A stretch of DNA of 64,000 bases from Bacillota bacterium (GCA_023388635.1 JAEWFW010000043.1:1-64000); one strand, 5' to 3'; shown: positions 44,251 through 55,372, numbered from the stretch's first letter. The notes: a model not told the origin generated them from the letters alone. Numbers and translations: made by a program.

Positions 44251-44898
44251 CTACTCTACTCGATCCGCTTCAATTCCTGATAATAATAATTGAAAATGTG
44301 TCAATGCCTCTTGCTTCAAATCAAAGTCTGGATGTCTGATACACCATTCGTAGCTTAACCCCCGTATTGCCATCACGAAATGGCGGGTCAATATTTCAAG
44401 GGGAAGATTGGTTTTAAATTCTCCCCGCTGCAAGCCTCGCTCCAGTAAATTAGCAAATATCTGATACAGCTCCCTGTTATAGCTCTTGACGATATTCATA
44501 TCTATCGCAGTCGTCAACTGCATGTTATAAACAGTACGCATGATCGTATAGCCGATCGTATCCGTAAGAGTATCGGCAATTTTACTGATCAGCCCCAATA
44601 ATACCTCTGATGATGACGCATCGGGCGGATACGATTCCAATAAAGCCCGATAATCTGTATCGACTCGCTTAACATAATCAGCCATACATGCGGCAATCAA
44701 GGCATCCTTAGACTCAAAATAAATGTAAAATGTCCCCTTAGCCACCCCTGCAGTCTCAACAATTTTGTCTACCGTAACCTCGTCAAAAGTGTATTGGTTA
44801 AACAGTTGTGCCGCACAGTCAAACAGCTTCCTTCTGGTCTTTTCTCCCTTTGTCTTTACTTCCTTATCAGCTTTCTTTACTCTTTCCTCTGTATTCAT
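44251..44898 (-). CDS. TetR-family regulator divergent from the giant surface gene
   Basis: A 215-residue protein: helix-turn-helix (TRRKLFDCAAQLFNQYTFDEVT, AGVAKGTFYIYFESKDALI) and a TetR_C ligand domain. Divergent from the giant gene across a 130-base gap that contains a 22-bp perfect palindrome, which it probably binds. Inducer unknown. Confidence 0.92.
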   Translation of the reverse strand: MNTEERVKKADKEVKTKGEKTRRKLFDCAAQLFNQYTFDEVTVDKIVETAGVAKGTFYIYFESKDALIAACMADYVKRVDTDYRALLESYPPDASSSEVLLGLISKIADTLTDTIGYTIMRTVYNMQLTTAIDMNIVKSYNRELYQIFANLLERGLQRGEFKTNLPLEILTRHFVMAIRGLSYEWCIRHPDFDLKQEALTHFQLLLSGIEADRVE

Positions 44899-44952
44899 AG
44901 ATCCTAAACTCCCTTATTGAATTCAAGTAGAAAATATTATATAATAATCTCA

Positions 44953-44974
44953 AAATATGACCGCGGTCATATTT
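44953..44974. promoter_or_regulatory. 22-bp perfect palindrome, probable TetR operator
   Basis: AAATATGACCG followed by its exact reverse complement. TGACCGCGGTCA at its core is typical of TetR operators. Downstream on the plus strand TTGCTT (44973-44978) and TTTAAA, 17 bp apart, could be the giant gene's promoter. Confidence 0.8.
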
Positions 44975-45028
44975 GCTTATATTTTTATCATATCATTTAA
45001 AAATTTTATATTCAAGGAGTGTGGAGCT

Positions 45029-48000
45029 ATGAAACATACGCGGAAGCATTTATCACTCGTATTGGCATTCATCATGGTATTGTCACTGGTTCCGGCATAC
45101 GTTTTCGAGCAAGATCGAACCTACGCTACCGGAGAAGCAGGGGATACCGGCATACCATCAGTGCGAAGTCCTTCGGAAATTACCTATGACACTCGGGTCT
45201 CTTACGAATTAGTGTCCATCGGTAAGACAGGCGAGGCAGCGGCAGACACCCATTCAGCCGTGGTTCGATTTAGTCTGGAAAACCCAGGTGAACTGCCGGT
45301 GACTTTCGATTATGCTGCTGTCTCAGGAAGTGCGGAAACCGGAAAACATCTGACTGGCATCATCTCCGGAACAGTCAGCCTATCACAAGTAATCCACGAA
45401 GTATACGTAACCATCGACATCGCACCTTTTGCAGACAATCCAAACACAAATGGCATACCAAACAGTCCTAACAACTACTGGACGGGCGAACGCATTTTTT
45501 ACTTATACTGCAATGATATTACGAACGCTTTATTCGAAAATGATAGAAGCAGCGTGACCATTCCCGTGCCGATCGAGAGTGGATTTGATTATCAGACCAG
45601 CTATGACACTGCTTCGGCTGCTCTACTGGTTGACCTAGACCAAGTAGACGGCGGTGAAAATGGTGTCTATCCCATTCCTGCAGATAACACCTTGTCCATG
45701 ACAGGGTTCGTCGATGGCGATGTTCGTAAAATGATCGATGCAGGAGTATTCTCTCATATTCAACTGCCGGACGGATATTTTGCAAACGAAACTGGTGAAC
45801 CGACATCCGGGGATATCCAATACCGAATTACCCTAAGCCGTAAAACTGACGGCAGCGGCGATACACTGGACGCATATACGTATACGATTACCCTCAATGA
45901 TACCGGCAAAACTCCCTTCTACTCTGCCGATCATCCGCAAGAAGTGCCAATCGCTCAAGTAGGATTGGGACCGGGGCCCGAGGGAAACGGAGTCTTCAAA
46001 CGTCTTGATCTCACATTAGACTATTCCACGGTGAGCGATCATGTCTACACCTATTTTCTCGATGATCAAGACCGCTACATGCAATATCAAGTGAGCTTGT
46101 CCGACGAGCTTTCTCCTGGGGTAAAATCGTCTTCGATTGGCATGGCAAACGTGCGTTACGGTGATGACATTCCTGTGATTATCACCTTCAATGAACCGGT
46201 CCACACAGACAATATCTCCTTTGAGGTTGGCGGAAAAACTTTAAGCCCTTTAGAGAAAACCGGTACGATCTCAGAGTCGGTCAGCTTCCTGTATCACGTA
46301 GAAGACACTTTCGTCGGTGCCGGTTCCATCGGTATTGCCATCGACAATATTGACGGTGCCGTCGATCTGTCGGGTAAAGGACAGGAAAGCATTGGTAGCG
46401 CGAACGCATCCGGTTCCTTTGATACCTTTGATGCACGACGTGCTTTTGCCTACTGTGCAGAACCGGAAATTACGTTAGATCAAGGAACGAGTCCTAACAT
46501 GCAAGGGACGATCAATATCCCAATTAAGCGCGACGGAGATTTGAGCAACTGGCTATACGCTCGTAAGGACGCGAACGATATCTCCACAGTTGTCAAAGCG
46601 CGCGTGATTGATTCCACCGACACAGCCGTGGATGTCCCATTAGCTTTAATAACCGACTTGATTGGTGTCACGGAGTTAACCGGTTCTTTTACTTTGCCGG
46701 AAAACACTACCGAGGAGACTCTCTATTATGGCTTGGAGATTTACTTAGATTCCGGCAGCGGCTATGAACTGGTCTACAACTTGACAACCGTCTATGCTGT
46801 TCCTTCCTTGATCCTGATCGACGAAGCGAGTGATTTGTCGCTTGATTATGCCAACTGGCCGTCAGGAAACAGCATTTCGGTCGATTCAGCGACCGCTCTC
46901 GCCCTCGGATATATCCTGCATGTGGATGCTACTTGGAAAGACGCGGAATATTTTCAGTGGTCGAGCAGTGACAACAATATCGCTACAATTGACGCTTCCG
47001 GCGTGATTACCTTAACAGGTGCATCCGGTACTGTCAGCTTTACACTGACGGTCACAAATCCATTGTCTGTTGACTTAATGACCTTTGAAAGCCATACACT
47101 TACCGTTCATGCGGCAGAGGATGCATATCTCTACATCCCGAGTGCTTTAACGAATTTAGATATCTTAAAGGGCAGTTCCCCGAAGGTCAGTTTTTCTTCA
47201 AACCTGACTGTACGCAACGCTGTCTATGGCGGGGCCGAAACTGAGACCACTTTCACCGTACACCTTTATAAAGCAAATTATGAAGATTACGTCCCGGAAA
47301 AAGGGGAAACACTCCTTGAACAACACGTAACGGCAACAGAGGAAAGTCCCATTGCCTCCTATACTGTTCCTGCAGAACTACTGCAAACAACGACGCCGAA
47401 AGGCACTTATGGCTATATTCTTGAAATTAGCGGACATGACTTGCAATCCGGTCAAACGTTAACCACTGCGGCTAATATCCGCCTGCGGGAACTCCCAGCC
47501 AAGGCTGTGCTGGCTGAACCTGACACCATGTTCTTCACCGATAACACCCGCAGTCTTTCCCTGCAGTTTGATATTGAAAACAAAAACTCGGCGACAGAGT
47601 ATCTGATGACTGTAATAAAGAACAGCCAAACGGAACCGATACTCAAGACTTCTTCTGCCGCCGACATCGGTCGAAGTTTGGTAATAGGAATTGATACTGT
47701 CGGTGCAAGCCGTCTGTTAGACGTTTACACCATTTCTTTGAAAGCGAAAAATCCGTCTGACGAGACATGGTCCTATGATTCCTACACTGTTTACGTTTAC
47801 AACAGCAATGCAATGAAAATCCTCGTCAAAGGATTCCCATATGGTGGTATGACATTGAATCTAAAGCCTAATCTGGAAGATGGCGATATTTTTTACACGA
47901 CAGATATTCTGCGCTATCGGTCTGATTTAGGGCTGTCCAGTTCTTTGAGTATCAACAGCTATGATTACCCGTGGAGTGCCATAGCCGACAAAGTTACCTG

Positions 48001-51000
48001 GTCTGTGGAAGGAGACAGTGTTTCTCTGCGGTATGAAGGGCGGCAGATCGTAGATGACCACAGCCCAGTCTTACTTCCCGGTACTGTCATCTCCCTGCGT
48101 GGGGAACAAGCAGGCAGTGCCGCGATCATTGCCAGCCACACGCTTACCGACATGACAGCATCACAACAGGTCACCGTAGACCCTGTCAATAAACTATACC
48201 TGTTCCAAGCCTATCCCCAAGTTTCCTGCGAAATCGTCTATACCAATGGCAACGGCGTGACAAAAACCCTTGAAGCTGTCAATGGTCAATTAGGCGTTTA
48301 TGAGGAATCGGGGATTAGCAGCGATGTGCACTTTTATCCGACAGGCAGTGCAGAGGCAGTTTATGGATTTGCTGTTTTGAGCCACAGCCAGTTGACGGCG
48401 AACCAAAATACCTCAGCCGGAGCCTTTGATCTATATCCACTTAACACGGTTAAGTTGCCTGAGACAAACTATTACGTCTCATTATCTCTTTTTAATGAAG
48501 AGACGAATGTGCCTTACACCGGCGATCTCGTGATTCGCGGCGGATTATACTTAAATGACAGCTACCGGCAAGCTACAACGATCAATGGTCAAATGGGCAA
48601 TGCCGACCAAACCGTAAGTGCTGACGAAATGGGCATCTATACGCTTTCATTCCGTCCAGCCGATGTCACCTCAAGGCTCAGGGCGACGGACGAACTTAAG
48701 TATGTCATAGAAATCGTCTTTAAAGATAATTCCCATATGTCAAAATTTATCACCATAGAAAATGATGCTATTCAGGCAGGCAGACAGTCTCCTCAAGGTG
48801 TCAGCCTGAACGTAGGTATAAAAGAGCTGAATCCATCCTCTATCCAAAATAAAGCTGTGGTCCTGGAACAAAGTCTTTTTATTAATACTACGCGGCAACC
48901 TTTGTCAGAAGTTTTTTATCTGGAGGAACCCCCAGAGGTAAGCAGCCTGAATATGTTGTTAATGTTTTCAGATCATAAAGATCGAAATTATCAGCTTCAA
49001 ATCCTCGATAGCACCGGTGCTGCTTTCGGTTCTGCAGGAATTGTGGATGCAACACGTCCCTATCCATTTTCAGACACAGTGATGTTTAAATCGATAACCA
49101 CTGTTTCAACTCCACTTGCCTATATGCTGAACCACGTACTGGATCCGGGTGAAAAAGGATATTTATATCCCGTAATCAAAAGTACTGACGGCAACCTTGA
49201 AATCAAGCTATCAAAACCGATCCAGGTGCAGAGTTTCTACAAAATGCCGAGTATGGGACAGCTCAATAATCCAGATTCTGAGTTCAAAGCAATCCACAAC
49301 TTGCTAGCGAATATTTCGGCTACATCTGCATCGGGAAATTTTTCATTCTCTGCAAATTCAATCGTCAAAGAAGCTATGAACTATGCAAACTCTTTTGCTG
49401 TCAAAGCGTCTACGATTGGTCTGGAAATCAAACCCACTAGCGATCCACTTGTTTACAAGGGTGCGATCCGCTACGCTGTGGGCAACTACAGCAAATATAA
49501 TCCATCGGGTCTCTACTTGGAAGAAGGAAACAAGGCAACCTTTCAGTTTCTGCCAAACAAAAGTGAGAACAAGCCACTGAGTAAGAGCGATTTCTCGAAA
49601 ATATCGAAGGAAGAGATGAGCAGGAAAACGGAGAAGGTTTACGGCGGCGGCGCTTATATTGATTGTGAAATTTATTTCAGTGTCGCTGAGCAAAAGTGGA
49701 ATCTCCGCGTTTTACAAGGGGATGTCTATATCGGCGGCGGTGGCGTCTATTTTAAAAATTACAACGGGTGGATTTCCTTTGTCCCGGTGACCGCTACGTT
49801 CCGGACTACCCTGACTACAGAATTGGGGCTGAAAATCCTCCGCAGCCAATCCGGCAATAAGACCGCCTATATTCCGCGGATTCGTCCTGTTTTCAGTGTT
49901 TACGGATTCGGTGGGGTGGGCAGAGATTACAAGGTCGCTTCCTTGAAAGCTGGCGTATACGGTGTCGCCACCCATGAACAGCTTTATTTGTGGTATAGAG
50001 ACAGCGATGGTGCAACCGCCAACGGTCAGCGCTTAACCCTTTCAGGGGAGGTTGGTGTCAAGTACGAGATTAAAGTGGCAGTGCTTGTCAATGTGAGCGG
50101 AAAGTATGTGTTAACCAAGACCTCAACAAACTGGAAATTCAATAAATTTGATAAGATAAACAACTTAACGCCTGCCGGACTCGGCTCCTTCGCCATGTTT
50201 TCCGCTTACGACGGAGCAGATGCCGACACGATAGTGTTTGTTCCTGTAGAAGAGGTCATGTCCTTTGAAGACCGCTCCTACCTTACAGCCTTTGACCGCT
50301 CCTGGTCTGGAGCATCATCGCCTATCGGACGGTTTGCCCGGTCTTCGGATGATGGCTTGAAAAGTGTTTGGACGAACGCGTATCCCTATGCCAATCCTTC
50401 TATGACTGACGACGGTGCGATCATGACGTACCTTTCCGATATGGATAGCACCGACCTCGAAGATACAGAAGCGCTGTTCACGGTAAAAGATGCCGACGGT
50501 TCTTTTCCGGAGGGTATAGAAATTGATCAATCCGAGTATCCCGATGACGATCTGTCCGTTGCTGGAACGATTGACGGTGCATCGGCTGTCTGGGTCAGAA
50601 GTTATATATCCGATATCGGCGATGCCGGAGATGAAGCGTCTATTGAGGATGTTTTAGAGCCGTTGGCTGCTTCGGAAGTTATGGCAGGCTTCTACAAAGA
50701 TGGAGCCTTTACGACGACACGACTCACGAATAACGACAACCCGGACCTTTCACCGGTTACGGCAACATCCAACGGCAAAGCGATTGCTGCGTGGCGGAGT
50801 GTTACGCTGGGCGACTTAGAAGATTCCTCTGATTTTACCAGCGACTATAATCCATTTAATTTTACCAGCGACTATCTTATGTTTTCAATCTATGACGGCT
50901 CCAGTTGGAGTGCTGCAAAATACTTATATGACGGCAGTATTGATAATGTACATTCTTTCAATGCAGCTATGCTTCCAGACGGCAGATCGGCGGTCGTTTA

Positions 51001-54000
51001 TCAAACTGTCAAAGCTGATGGCGGCAATTCAGAAATCTTTTGCGCAATCCTCGACCCTTCTGGGGAAGTCATCCAAACGATTCGATTGACTGCCAACGAA
51101 ACAGCGGATGAAAATCCTCAGATTACCACGGCTGAATTTCCCGATGGAACGATTCGTTTTGTCGTTGGGTGGAATGCGAAAGGGGAAGATGAACAAGGCA
51201 CCGTGTACCTCGTGGCAATTAACGGAGACGGAACCCTGTACACTGAATTCGGTTTGGAACTGGCTGATAATTCCGGTGCGACCAGTTATGCGAACTTCCG
51301 CTTTACCAAAGGAACACAGAAGATTGAAGACCTATCCGTCCTATGGACTGAACCTGAGTATATCGAAGGCGGCAGCGAAGAATACGCAGAAACTATCTGG
51401 GGTACGAAACTGGTTAAAACCCCCGGCGATCCAGGTTCAGTCGACGATCCGGGCTCATCCGGCGGTCAAATCTCATTGACTGGGAAACTAAAACTGCTGA
51501 CACTGGACTCCGGTCGTACAATCGATTCTCTCGATGCCCGTGTTGATCCCGAAACCGGAAAACTGCATTTTGCCATGCTTTTATCCGAGCCTACGGAAGA
51601 AGCGACTTTAGTTACCGCCGTTGCCGAATACCAAAACATGCTGACGCTGGCTGCACCCAGTTTTCAATATACAGATTTGCTGCCCGGACTGACGATGCCG
51701 ATTGGATTTACGGCAAAAAATGATGGAATAGACCCGATCACCCAAATCAATATTGTTTTGGATGAACAGAACTTTGCATATGAAAATCAGCAAATTATGC
51801 CGGGAGCAACCAAAGAATTTGTGATTTTCTATCAAGTGCCCGATACCGTAGCCGATGCCGATTATACGGTCACGGCACAGTTCGCAAGTGCCGCAACTGA
51901 CGAGCAGGCAGGTACGATAAAGTTTGCCCTGCCCGATGTGGGAATTAAACAAATTGACTTGACCAAAGAAACCCAGCGGGAAAGAGGTTTTCGCATTTTA
52001 TTACAAAACGGTGGATTTACCGAGCTGCAACCAGCCGTCCACACAGTCAAGCTAGAGGTCTGGGATACGCCTGATTTTGAGGATGAAGATGGTCAGCCAT
52101 TAAAAACACTCTCTATCTCCGATGAACACCTATCTGCCCTTAACAATAGTCTGTTACCGGTAGACGTCCTCCTGACGGAAGCCGACTTGCAGGGTATATT
52201 AAATGAGGATGGTGAAATTCCGGTAGGCGGTTCGTGGATTTTCTTCCGCACAGTGCTGTTGGAAAATGGAGTTATTATCGAAGATGCCGACATTTCCAAT
52301 GATATGGACTACGCCAAGGTCTACAGTCTGATTGAGCGCAATGGTGCTATGGTCTCTCTGGCTAGCTTCTCGGAAGTCGAAGACGGCAAAACCGCTGTTC
52401 ACGTAGAGGCATTGAATCATTCGATGAATACGGTTACCAAGGGAAATATTGTCGTTACCCTCAGGGACGAACGGGGCAATGTGCTGGAAACCAGACAGAC
52501 TTACGATCCCGGAAACACCGGCAGTCTTTTGTCGATCGGCGGAGAGACCTCTGAAACGGCGAGCCTACTGTTTGACGGCACAGGTCATCGGATTGACGCA
52601 ACTTTTGCCAGGGTTTCGGAAGGTAGCACTTTGCTTTCCAGTTTGAATTTGACCGGAATCAATCTATCATTCGACCAAAATATTTATGAATATACCCTGA
52701 ACGTATGGGATTTAAAAGAGACTTTGATTACTGCTTTGGCTGAAAATCCGGACTCTATTATTACAGTCACGCACAACGGCACTGCAATTTCACTCACAAG
52801 CCCATGCACCCTTGTCAGGGGTACGAACACTTTTGTCATTACAGTAACAACGGGAACACTGGAAGTAGCCTATACGATAACTGTCCGAAACGAAACTGCA
52901 CACAACGGCGGAGATAGCAGCGGTGGCGACGGCAGTGATAGCGGCAGTTCATCCTATGGTGGTTCCTCCACTACCTATTATGCAAATCTAGCATTCGGTA
53001 CAGGTAGTCAGACGTTGAATATCTACGTCAGCGACGGCAATGCATTAATCGATCTTGGTTCGCTCGCACAGGACATCTTCACGTCCGATACAATCACCGA
53101 GCTTCGTATTCCTGCGATTCCTGGTGTGACCTCCTATACGTTACAAATGCCTGCCTCAGCTTTAATAGGATATGATAGCAATGCTATTCTCAACTTCGTA
53201 ACTGTTTTAGGTTCTATGAACGTTCATGCCGGTATGCTTTCAAGTATGATCGATTTAGATTCTAACATGAGCAATTTAGACGGTAAGTTGGCTGGCATTA
53301 CAATCGAAGCTGCTGACATTACCGGTTTCCCAGAGCAGGTAATGAATGCTATTGGAAATAGACCATTACTCCGCTTGACTCTGACGATTGATGGGCAGCA
53401 GACCCCTTGGCAAAATCGTCAAGTACCGATTACCGTCAGCATTCCCTATGCCATAACGTCAGGCGAATTGTTGAATCCTGAAAGCATCGTCATCTGGTAT
53501 ATTGACAGCAACAATAATCTAATCACAATTCCAGATGGCGTCTATGACTCTGTGACCGGCTTCGTCACCTTTACAACTACGCATTTCAGTCATTATGGCG
53601 TAGGGTTTAATCGAATTCACTACGCAGATGTGCCGACCGGCAGTTGGTATGAAAAGGCTGTATCCTTTATTGCCGCCAGAGAAATCACCAGCGGTACCGG
53701 CGATGGTAAATACAGCCCGAATCAACTCCTTACCCGTGGACAATTGATTGTGCTTTTGATGCGAGCTTATGGAATTGAGCCGGATAATCAGTGGACAGAT
53801 AACTTCTCGGATGCGGGCAATACTTATTACACATCCTATCTGGCAGCAGCCAAACGCTTGGAAATTGCTAAAGGAATCGGTGATAATCGCTTCGCACCTG
53901 ATAACACGATTACCCGTCAAGAAATGTTCACGCTGCTTTATAATATCTTGCGGGAAATTGAGAGGCTCCCCCAAGGGAATTCAAACAAAAAACTTGCTGA

Positions 54001-54163
54001 TTTCTCCGATGCCAACGAGATCGCTGCTTGGGCAAAGGATTCTATGACACTACTGGTAGAATCGGGCAAGATCATAGGCAACGACGGTAAGCTCTCACCT
54101 ACCGAAACTACTACACGCGCTGAAATGGCGCAAGTGCTGTATAACCTGCTTTCGCAGAAATAA
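45029..54163 (+). CDS. Giant multidomain S-layer-anchored surface protein
   Basis: A 3044-residue protein. The ATG at 45029 follows AAGGAG; an upstream in-frame start lies inside the operator. Signal peptide (~1-35), Calx-beta-like domain (~55-150), several Ig/beta-sandwich regions including a BIG2-like one (~597-690, FQWSSSDNNIATIDASGVIT), a long unrecognised middle (~1000-1750), a WD/beta-propeller-like region of ASN-rich repeats (~1750-2150), a CARDB-like part (~2200-2300), cadherin-like beta sandwich (~2532-2622, LSSLNLTGINLSFDQNIYEY), a Gly/Ser linker and three SLH repeats (~2868-3044) for secondary cell wall polymer binding. It is likely an adhesin or scaffold; no enzyme motif is evident. 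Confidence 0.9.
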   Translation: MKHTRKHLSLVLAFIMVLSLVPAYVFEQDRTYATGEAGDTGIPSVRSPSEITYDTRVSYELVSIGKTGEAAADTHSAVVRFSLENPGELPVTFDYAAVSGSAETGKHLTGIISGTVSLSQVIHEVYVTIDIAPFADNPNTNGIPNSPNNYWTGERIFYLYCNDITNALFENDRSSVTIPVPIESGFDYQTSYDTASAALLVDLDQVDGGENGVYPIPADNTLSMTGFVDGDVRKMIDAGVFSHIQLPDGYFANETGEPTSGDIQYRITLSRKTDGSGDTLDAYTYTITLNDTGKTPFYSADHPQEVPIAQVGLGPGPEGNGVFKRLDLTLDYSTVSDHVYTYFLDDQDRYMQYQVSLSDELSPGVKSSSIGMANVRYGDDIPVIITFNEPVHTDNISFEVGGKTLSPLEKTGTISESVSFLYHVEDTFVGAGSIGIAIDNIDGAVDLSGKGQESIGSANASGSFDTFDARRAFAYCAEPEITLDQGTSPNMQGTINIPIKRDGDLSNWLYARKDANDISTVVKARVIDSTDTAVDVPLALITDLIGVTELTGSFTLPENTTEETLYYGLEIYLDSGSGYELVYNLTTVYAVPSLILIDEASDLSLDYANWPSGNSISVDSATALALGYILHVDATWKDAEYFQWSSSDNNIATIDASGVITLTGASGTVSFTLTVTNPLSVDLMTFESHTLTVHAAEDAYLYIPSALTNLDILKGSSPKVSFSSNLTVRNAVYGGAETETTFTVHLYKANYEDYVPEKGETLLEQHVTATEESPIASYTVPAELLQTTTPKGTYGYILEISGHDLQSGQTLTTAANIRLRELPAKAVLAEPDTMFFTDNTRSLSLQFDIENKNSATEYLMTVIKNSQTEPILKTSSAADIGRSLVIGIDTVGASRLLDVYTISLKAKNPSDETWSYDSYTVYVYNSNAMKILVKGFPYGGMTLNLKPNLEDGDIFYTTDILRYRSDLGLSSSLSINSYDYPWSAIADKVTWSVEGDSVSLRYEGRQIVDDHSPVLLPGTVISLRGEQAGSAAIIASHTLTDMTASQQVTVDPVNKLYLFQAYPQVSCEIVYTNGNGVTKTLEAVNGQLGVYEESGISSDVHFYPTGSAEAVYGFAVLSHSQLTANQNTSAGAFDLYPLNTVKLPETNYYVSLSLFNEETNVPYTGDLVIRGGLYLNDSYRQATTINGQMGNADQTVSADEMGIYTLSFRPADVTSRLRATDELKYVIEIVFKDNSHMSKFITIENDAIQAGRQSPQGVSLNVGIKELNPSSIQNKAVVLEQSLFINTTRQPLSEVFYLEEPPEVSSLNMLLMFSDHKDRNYQLQILDSTGAAFGSAGIVDATRPYPFSDTVMFKSITTVSTPLAYMLNHVLDPGEKGYLYPVIKSTDGNLEIKLSKPIQVQSFYKMPSMGQLNNPDSEFKAIHNLLANISATSASGNFSFSANSIVKEAMNYANSFAVKASTIGLEIKPTSDPLVYKGAIRYAVGNYSKYNPSGLYLEEGNKATFQFLPNKSENKPLSKSDFSKISKEEMSRKTEKVYGGGAYIDCEIYFSVAEQKWNLRVLQGDVYIGGGGVYFKNYNGWISFVPVTATFRTTLTTELGLKILRSQSGNKTAYIPRIRPVFSVYGFGGVGRDYKVASLKAGVYGVATHEQLYLWYRDSDGATANGQRLTLSGEVGVKYEIKVAVLVNVSGKYVLTKTSTNWKFNKFDKINNLTPAGLGSFAMFSAYDGADADTIVFVPVEEVMSFEDRSYLTAFDRSWSGASSPIGRFARSSDDGLKSVWTNAYPYANPSMTDDGAIMTYLSDMDSTDLEDTEALFTVKDADGSFPEGIEIDQSEYPDDDLSVAGTIDGASAVWVRSYISDIGDAGDEASIEDVLEPLAASEVMAGFYKDGAFTTTRLTNNDNPDLSPVTATSNGKAIAAWRSVTLGDLEDSSDFTSDYNPFNFTSDYLMFSIYDGSSWSAAKYLYDGSIDNVHSFNAAMLPDGRSAVVYQTVKADGGNSEIFCAILDPSGEVIQTIRLTANETADENPQITTAEFPDGTIRFVVGWNAKGEDEQGTVYLVAINGDGTLYTEFGLELADNSGATSYANFRFTKGTQKIEDLSVLWTEPEYIEGGSEEYAETIWGTKLVKTPGDPGSVDDPGSSGGQISLTGKLKLLTLDSGRTIDSLDARVDPETGKLHFAMLLSEPTEEATLVTAVAEYQNMLTLAAPSFQYTDLLPGLTMPIGFTAKNDGIDPITQINIVLDEQNFAYENQQIMPGATKEFVIFYQVPDTVADADYTVTAQFASAATDEQAGTIKFALPDVGIKQIDLTKETQRERGFRILLQNGGFTELQPAVHTVKLEVWDTPDFEDEDGQPLKTLSISDEHLSALNNSLLPVDVLLTEADLQGILNEDGEIPVGGSWIFFRTVLLENGVIIEDADISNDMDYAKVYSLIERNGAMVSLASFSEVEDGKTAVHVEALNHSMNTVTKGNIVVTLRDERGNVLETRQTYDPGNTGSLLSIGGETSETASLLFDGTGHRIDATFARVSEGSTLLSSLNLTGINLSFDQNIYEYTLNVWDLKETLITALAENPDSIITVTHNGTAISLTSPCTLVRGTNTFVITVTTGTLEVAYTITVRNETAHNGGDSSGGDGSDSGSSSYGGSSTTYYANLAFGTGSQTLNIYVSDGNALIDLGSLAQDIFTSDTITELRIPAIPGVTSYTLQMPASALIGYDSNAILNFVTVLGSMNVHAGMLSSMIDLDSNMSNLDGKLAGITIEAADITGFPEQVMNAIGNRPLLRLTLTIDGQQTPWQNRQVPITVSIPYAITSGELLNPESIVIWYIDSNNNLITIPDGVYDSVTGFVTFTTTHFSHYGVGFNRIHYADVPTGSWYEKAVSFIAAREITSGTGDGKYSPNQLLTRGQLIVLLMRAYGIEPDNQWTDNFSDAGNTYYTSYLAAAKRLEIAKGIGDNRFAPDNTITRQEMFTLLYNILREIERLPQGNSNKKLADFSDANEIAAWAKDSMTLLVESGKIIGNDGKLSPTETTTRAEMAQVLYNLLSQK

Positions 54164-54187
54164 CCGTTTGATGCACCAAAACAAAAA

Positions 54188-54239
54188 CTTCCTCCAATAC
54201 ATCAGGGAGCAGTTCCCAGTGATTGGGGGAAGCTTTATT
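54188..54239 (+). terminator. Rho-independent terminator of the giant gene
   Basis: Arms CTTCCTCCAAT (54188-54198) / ATTGGGGGAAG (54222-54232, one G-T pair) with an internal GGGA/TCCC stem, then CTTTATTT. Confidence 0.7.
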
Positions 54240-54304
54240 TAATACACTAGACAACTTGGACTCAAAATAAATATAATGTTCCCTTATTAACCACTACTGC
54301 GAGG

Positions 54305-55372
54305 TTAGTTTTGAAATGCTTTTAATAACCCTCCTACAAAATCTGTAAAGTTTATTTTTGAATTATACATCAACTGCTTAATCCCCGGTGTATCTATTAA
54401 CGAGACCAACTTATCAAAATCCTTGTTATCAAAGCCATCGACTACTTTTCTAAAAGCTGAAATATTATCAGTATGTTTTTGTAAAGGTTTCATTGTTTCC
54501 TCATAATCTTCATTATCGGCAATCGCTCTTGCAGCCAGAACACCACTGGCTAATGCTTCCACGCTTCCCGTCCCGACTAAACTTTCTGCTAAACCAGCCG
54601 ACCTTCCGGCAAGAAGTATGTTGCCAATTTTCACTTTCTTTGCCCTGCCGTTATAGTATGGAGGTAATATGATCTTATATAACATCTCCAAACTATCTAA
54701 TTTTTCTATTTGAAGAAATTTATTAAATAACGTTTCTGATTCAATATTCTCTAATCCCATAATATACAGTGACACCACGGCTTGGACTGAATTAAAAGGA
54801 GTTAACCTTGCAAATCCTGTCCCTGCGTACTCTGTATTTAAATACATGTTTGCTGAATCAGGATCAAAATTGCCTATCGCTACGCCTTGAATAATGCGAA
54901 CCAATCCAAGGTCTTCCCAAACATTTAGTTCCCTAGCTTCTGTATCCCTACCGGTCGCTATAACAACCCAATCATATTTTTTAATAAGCTCTTTGTAGTC
55001 AGCAGGCGTATTGTATTGTATCGGTGTTTTTCTAAATTGTAGTAGTAACTGATTTTCAATTGACTCATTACCTTTTCCTCTCGCAATGAAGTACCCAAGG
55101 TTCCCTCGAATAGTGGCTTGCTGATTAGGAGATTTTATTATGTTAGTTCGACAAACTGTAATTGGTTTAATATCTACTTCAAAATCTTTTTTTAAATGCT
55201 CTCTTGCGTCACCAATATTTGCGTAAAGTATGTTAGGCCAATAACTAATTTCCGCCCATGCCCATCCAATATTATTGTCTTTTTCAAAAATATCAGCGAT
55301 TATCCCTTTCTTCTCCAGCTCTAATGCACATGCTATTCCCGCTAGCCCGGCACCTATTATTGCAACTTTCAT
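54305..55372 (-). CDS. NAD(P)/FAD-dependent oxidoreductase (geranylgeranyl-reductase-like)
   Basis: A 355-residue protein: FAD Rossmann motif VAIIGAGLAGIACALELEKKG at the N-terminus, the ATG motif WVVIATGRD (~155) and a C-terminal FAD contact ILLAGRSAGLAESLVGTGSVEA. The whole resembles small digeranylgeranylglycerophospholipid-reductase-like flavoproteins of Bacillota. ATG at 55372 follows AAGGTG. Substrate unknown; monocistronic. Confidence 0.85.
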   Translation of the reverse strand: MKVAIIGAGLAGIACALELEKKGIIADIFEKDNNIGWAWAEISYWPNILYANIGDAREHLKKDFEVDIKPITVCRTNIIKSPNQQATIRGNLGYFIARGKGNESIENQLLLQFRKTPIQYNTPADYKELIKKYDWVVIATGRDTEARELNVWEDLGLVRIIQGVAIGNFDPDSANMYLNTEYAGTGFARLTPFNSVQAVVSLYIMGLENIESETLFNKFLQIEKLDSLEMLYKIILPPYYNGRAKKVKIGNILLAGRSAGLAESLVGTGSVEALASGVLAARAIADNEDYEETMKPLQKHTDNISAFRKVVDGFDNKDFDKLVSLIDTPGIKQLMYNSKINFTDFVGGLLKAFQN

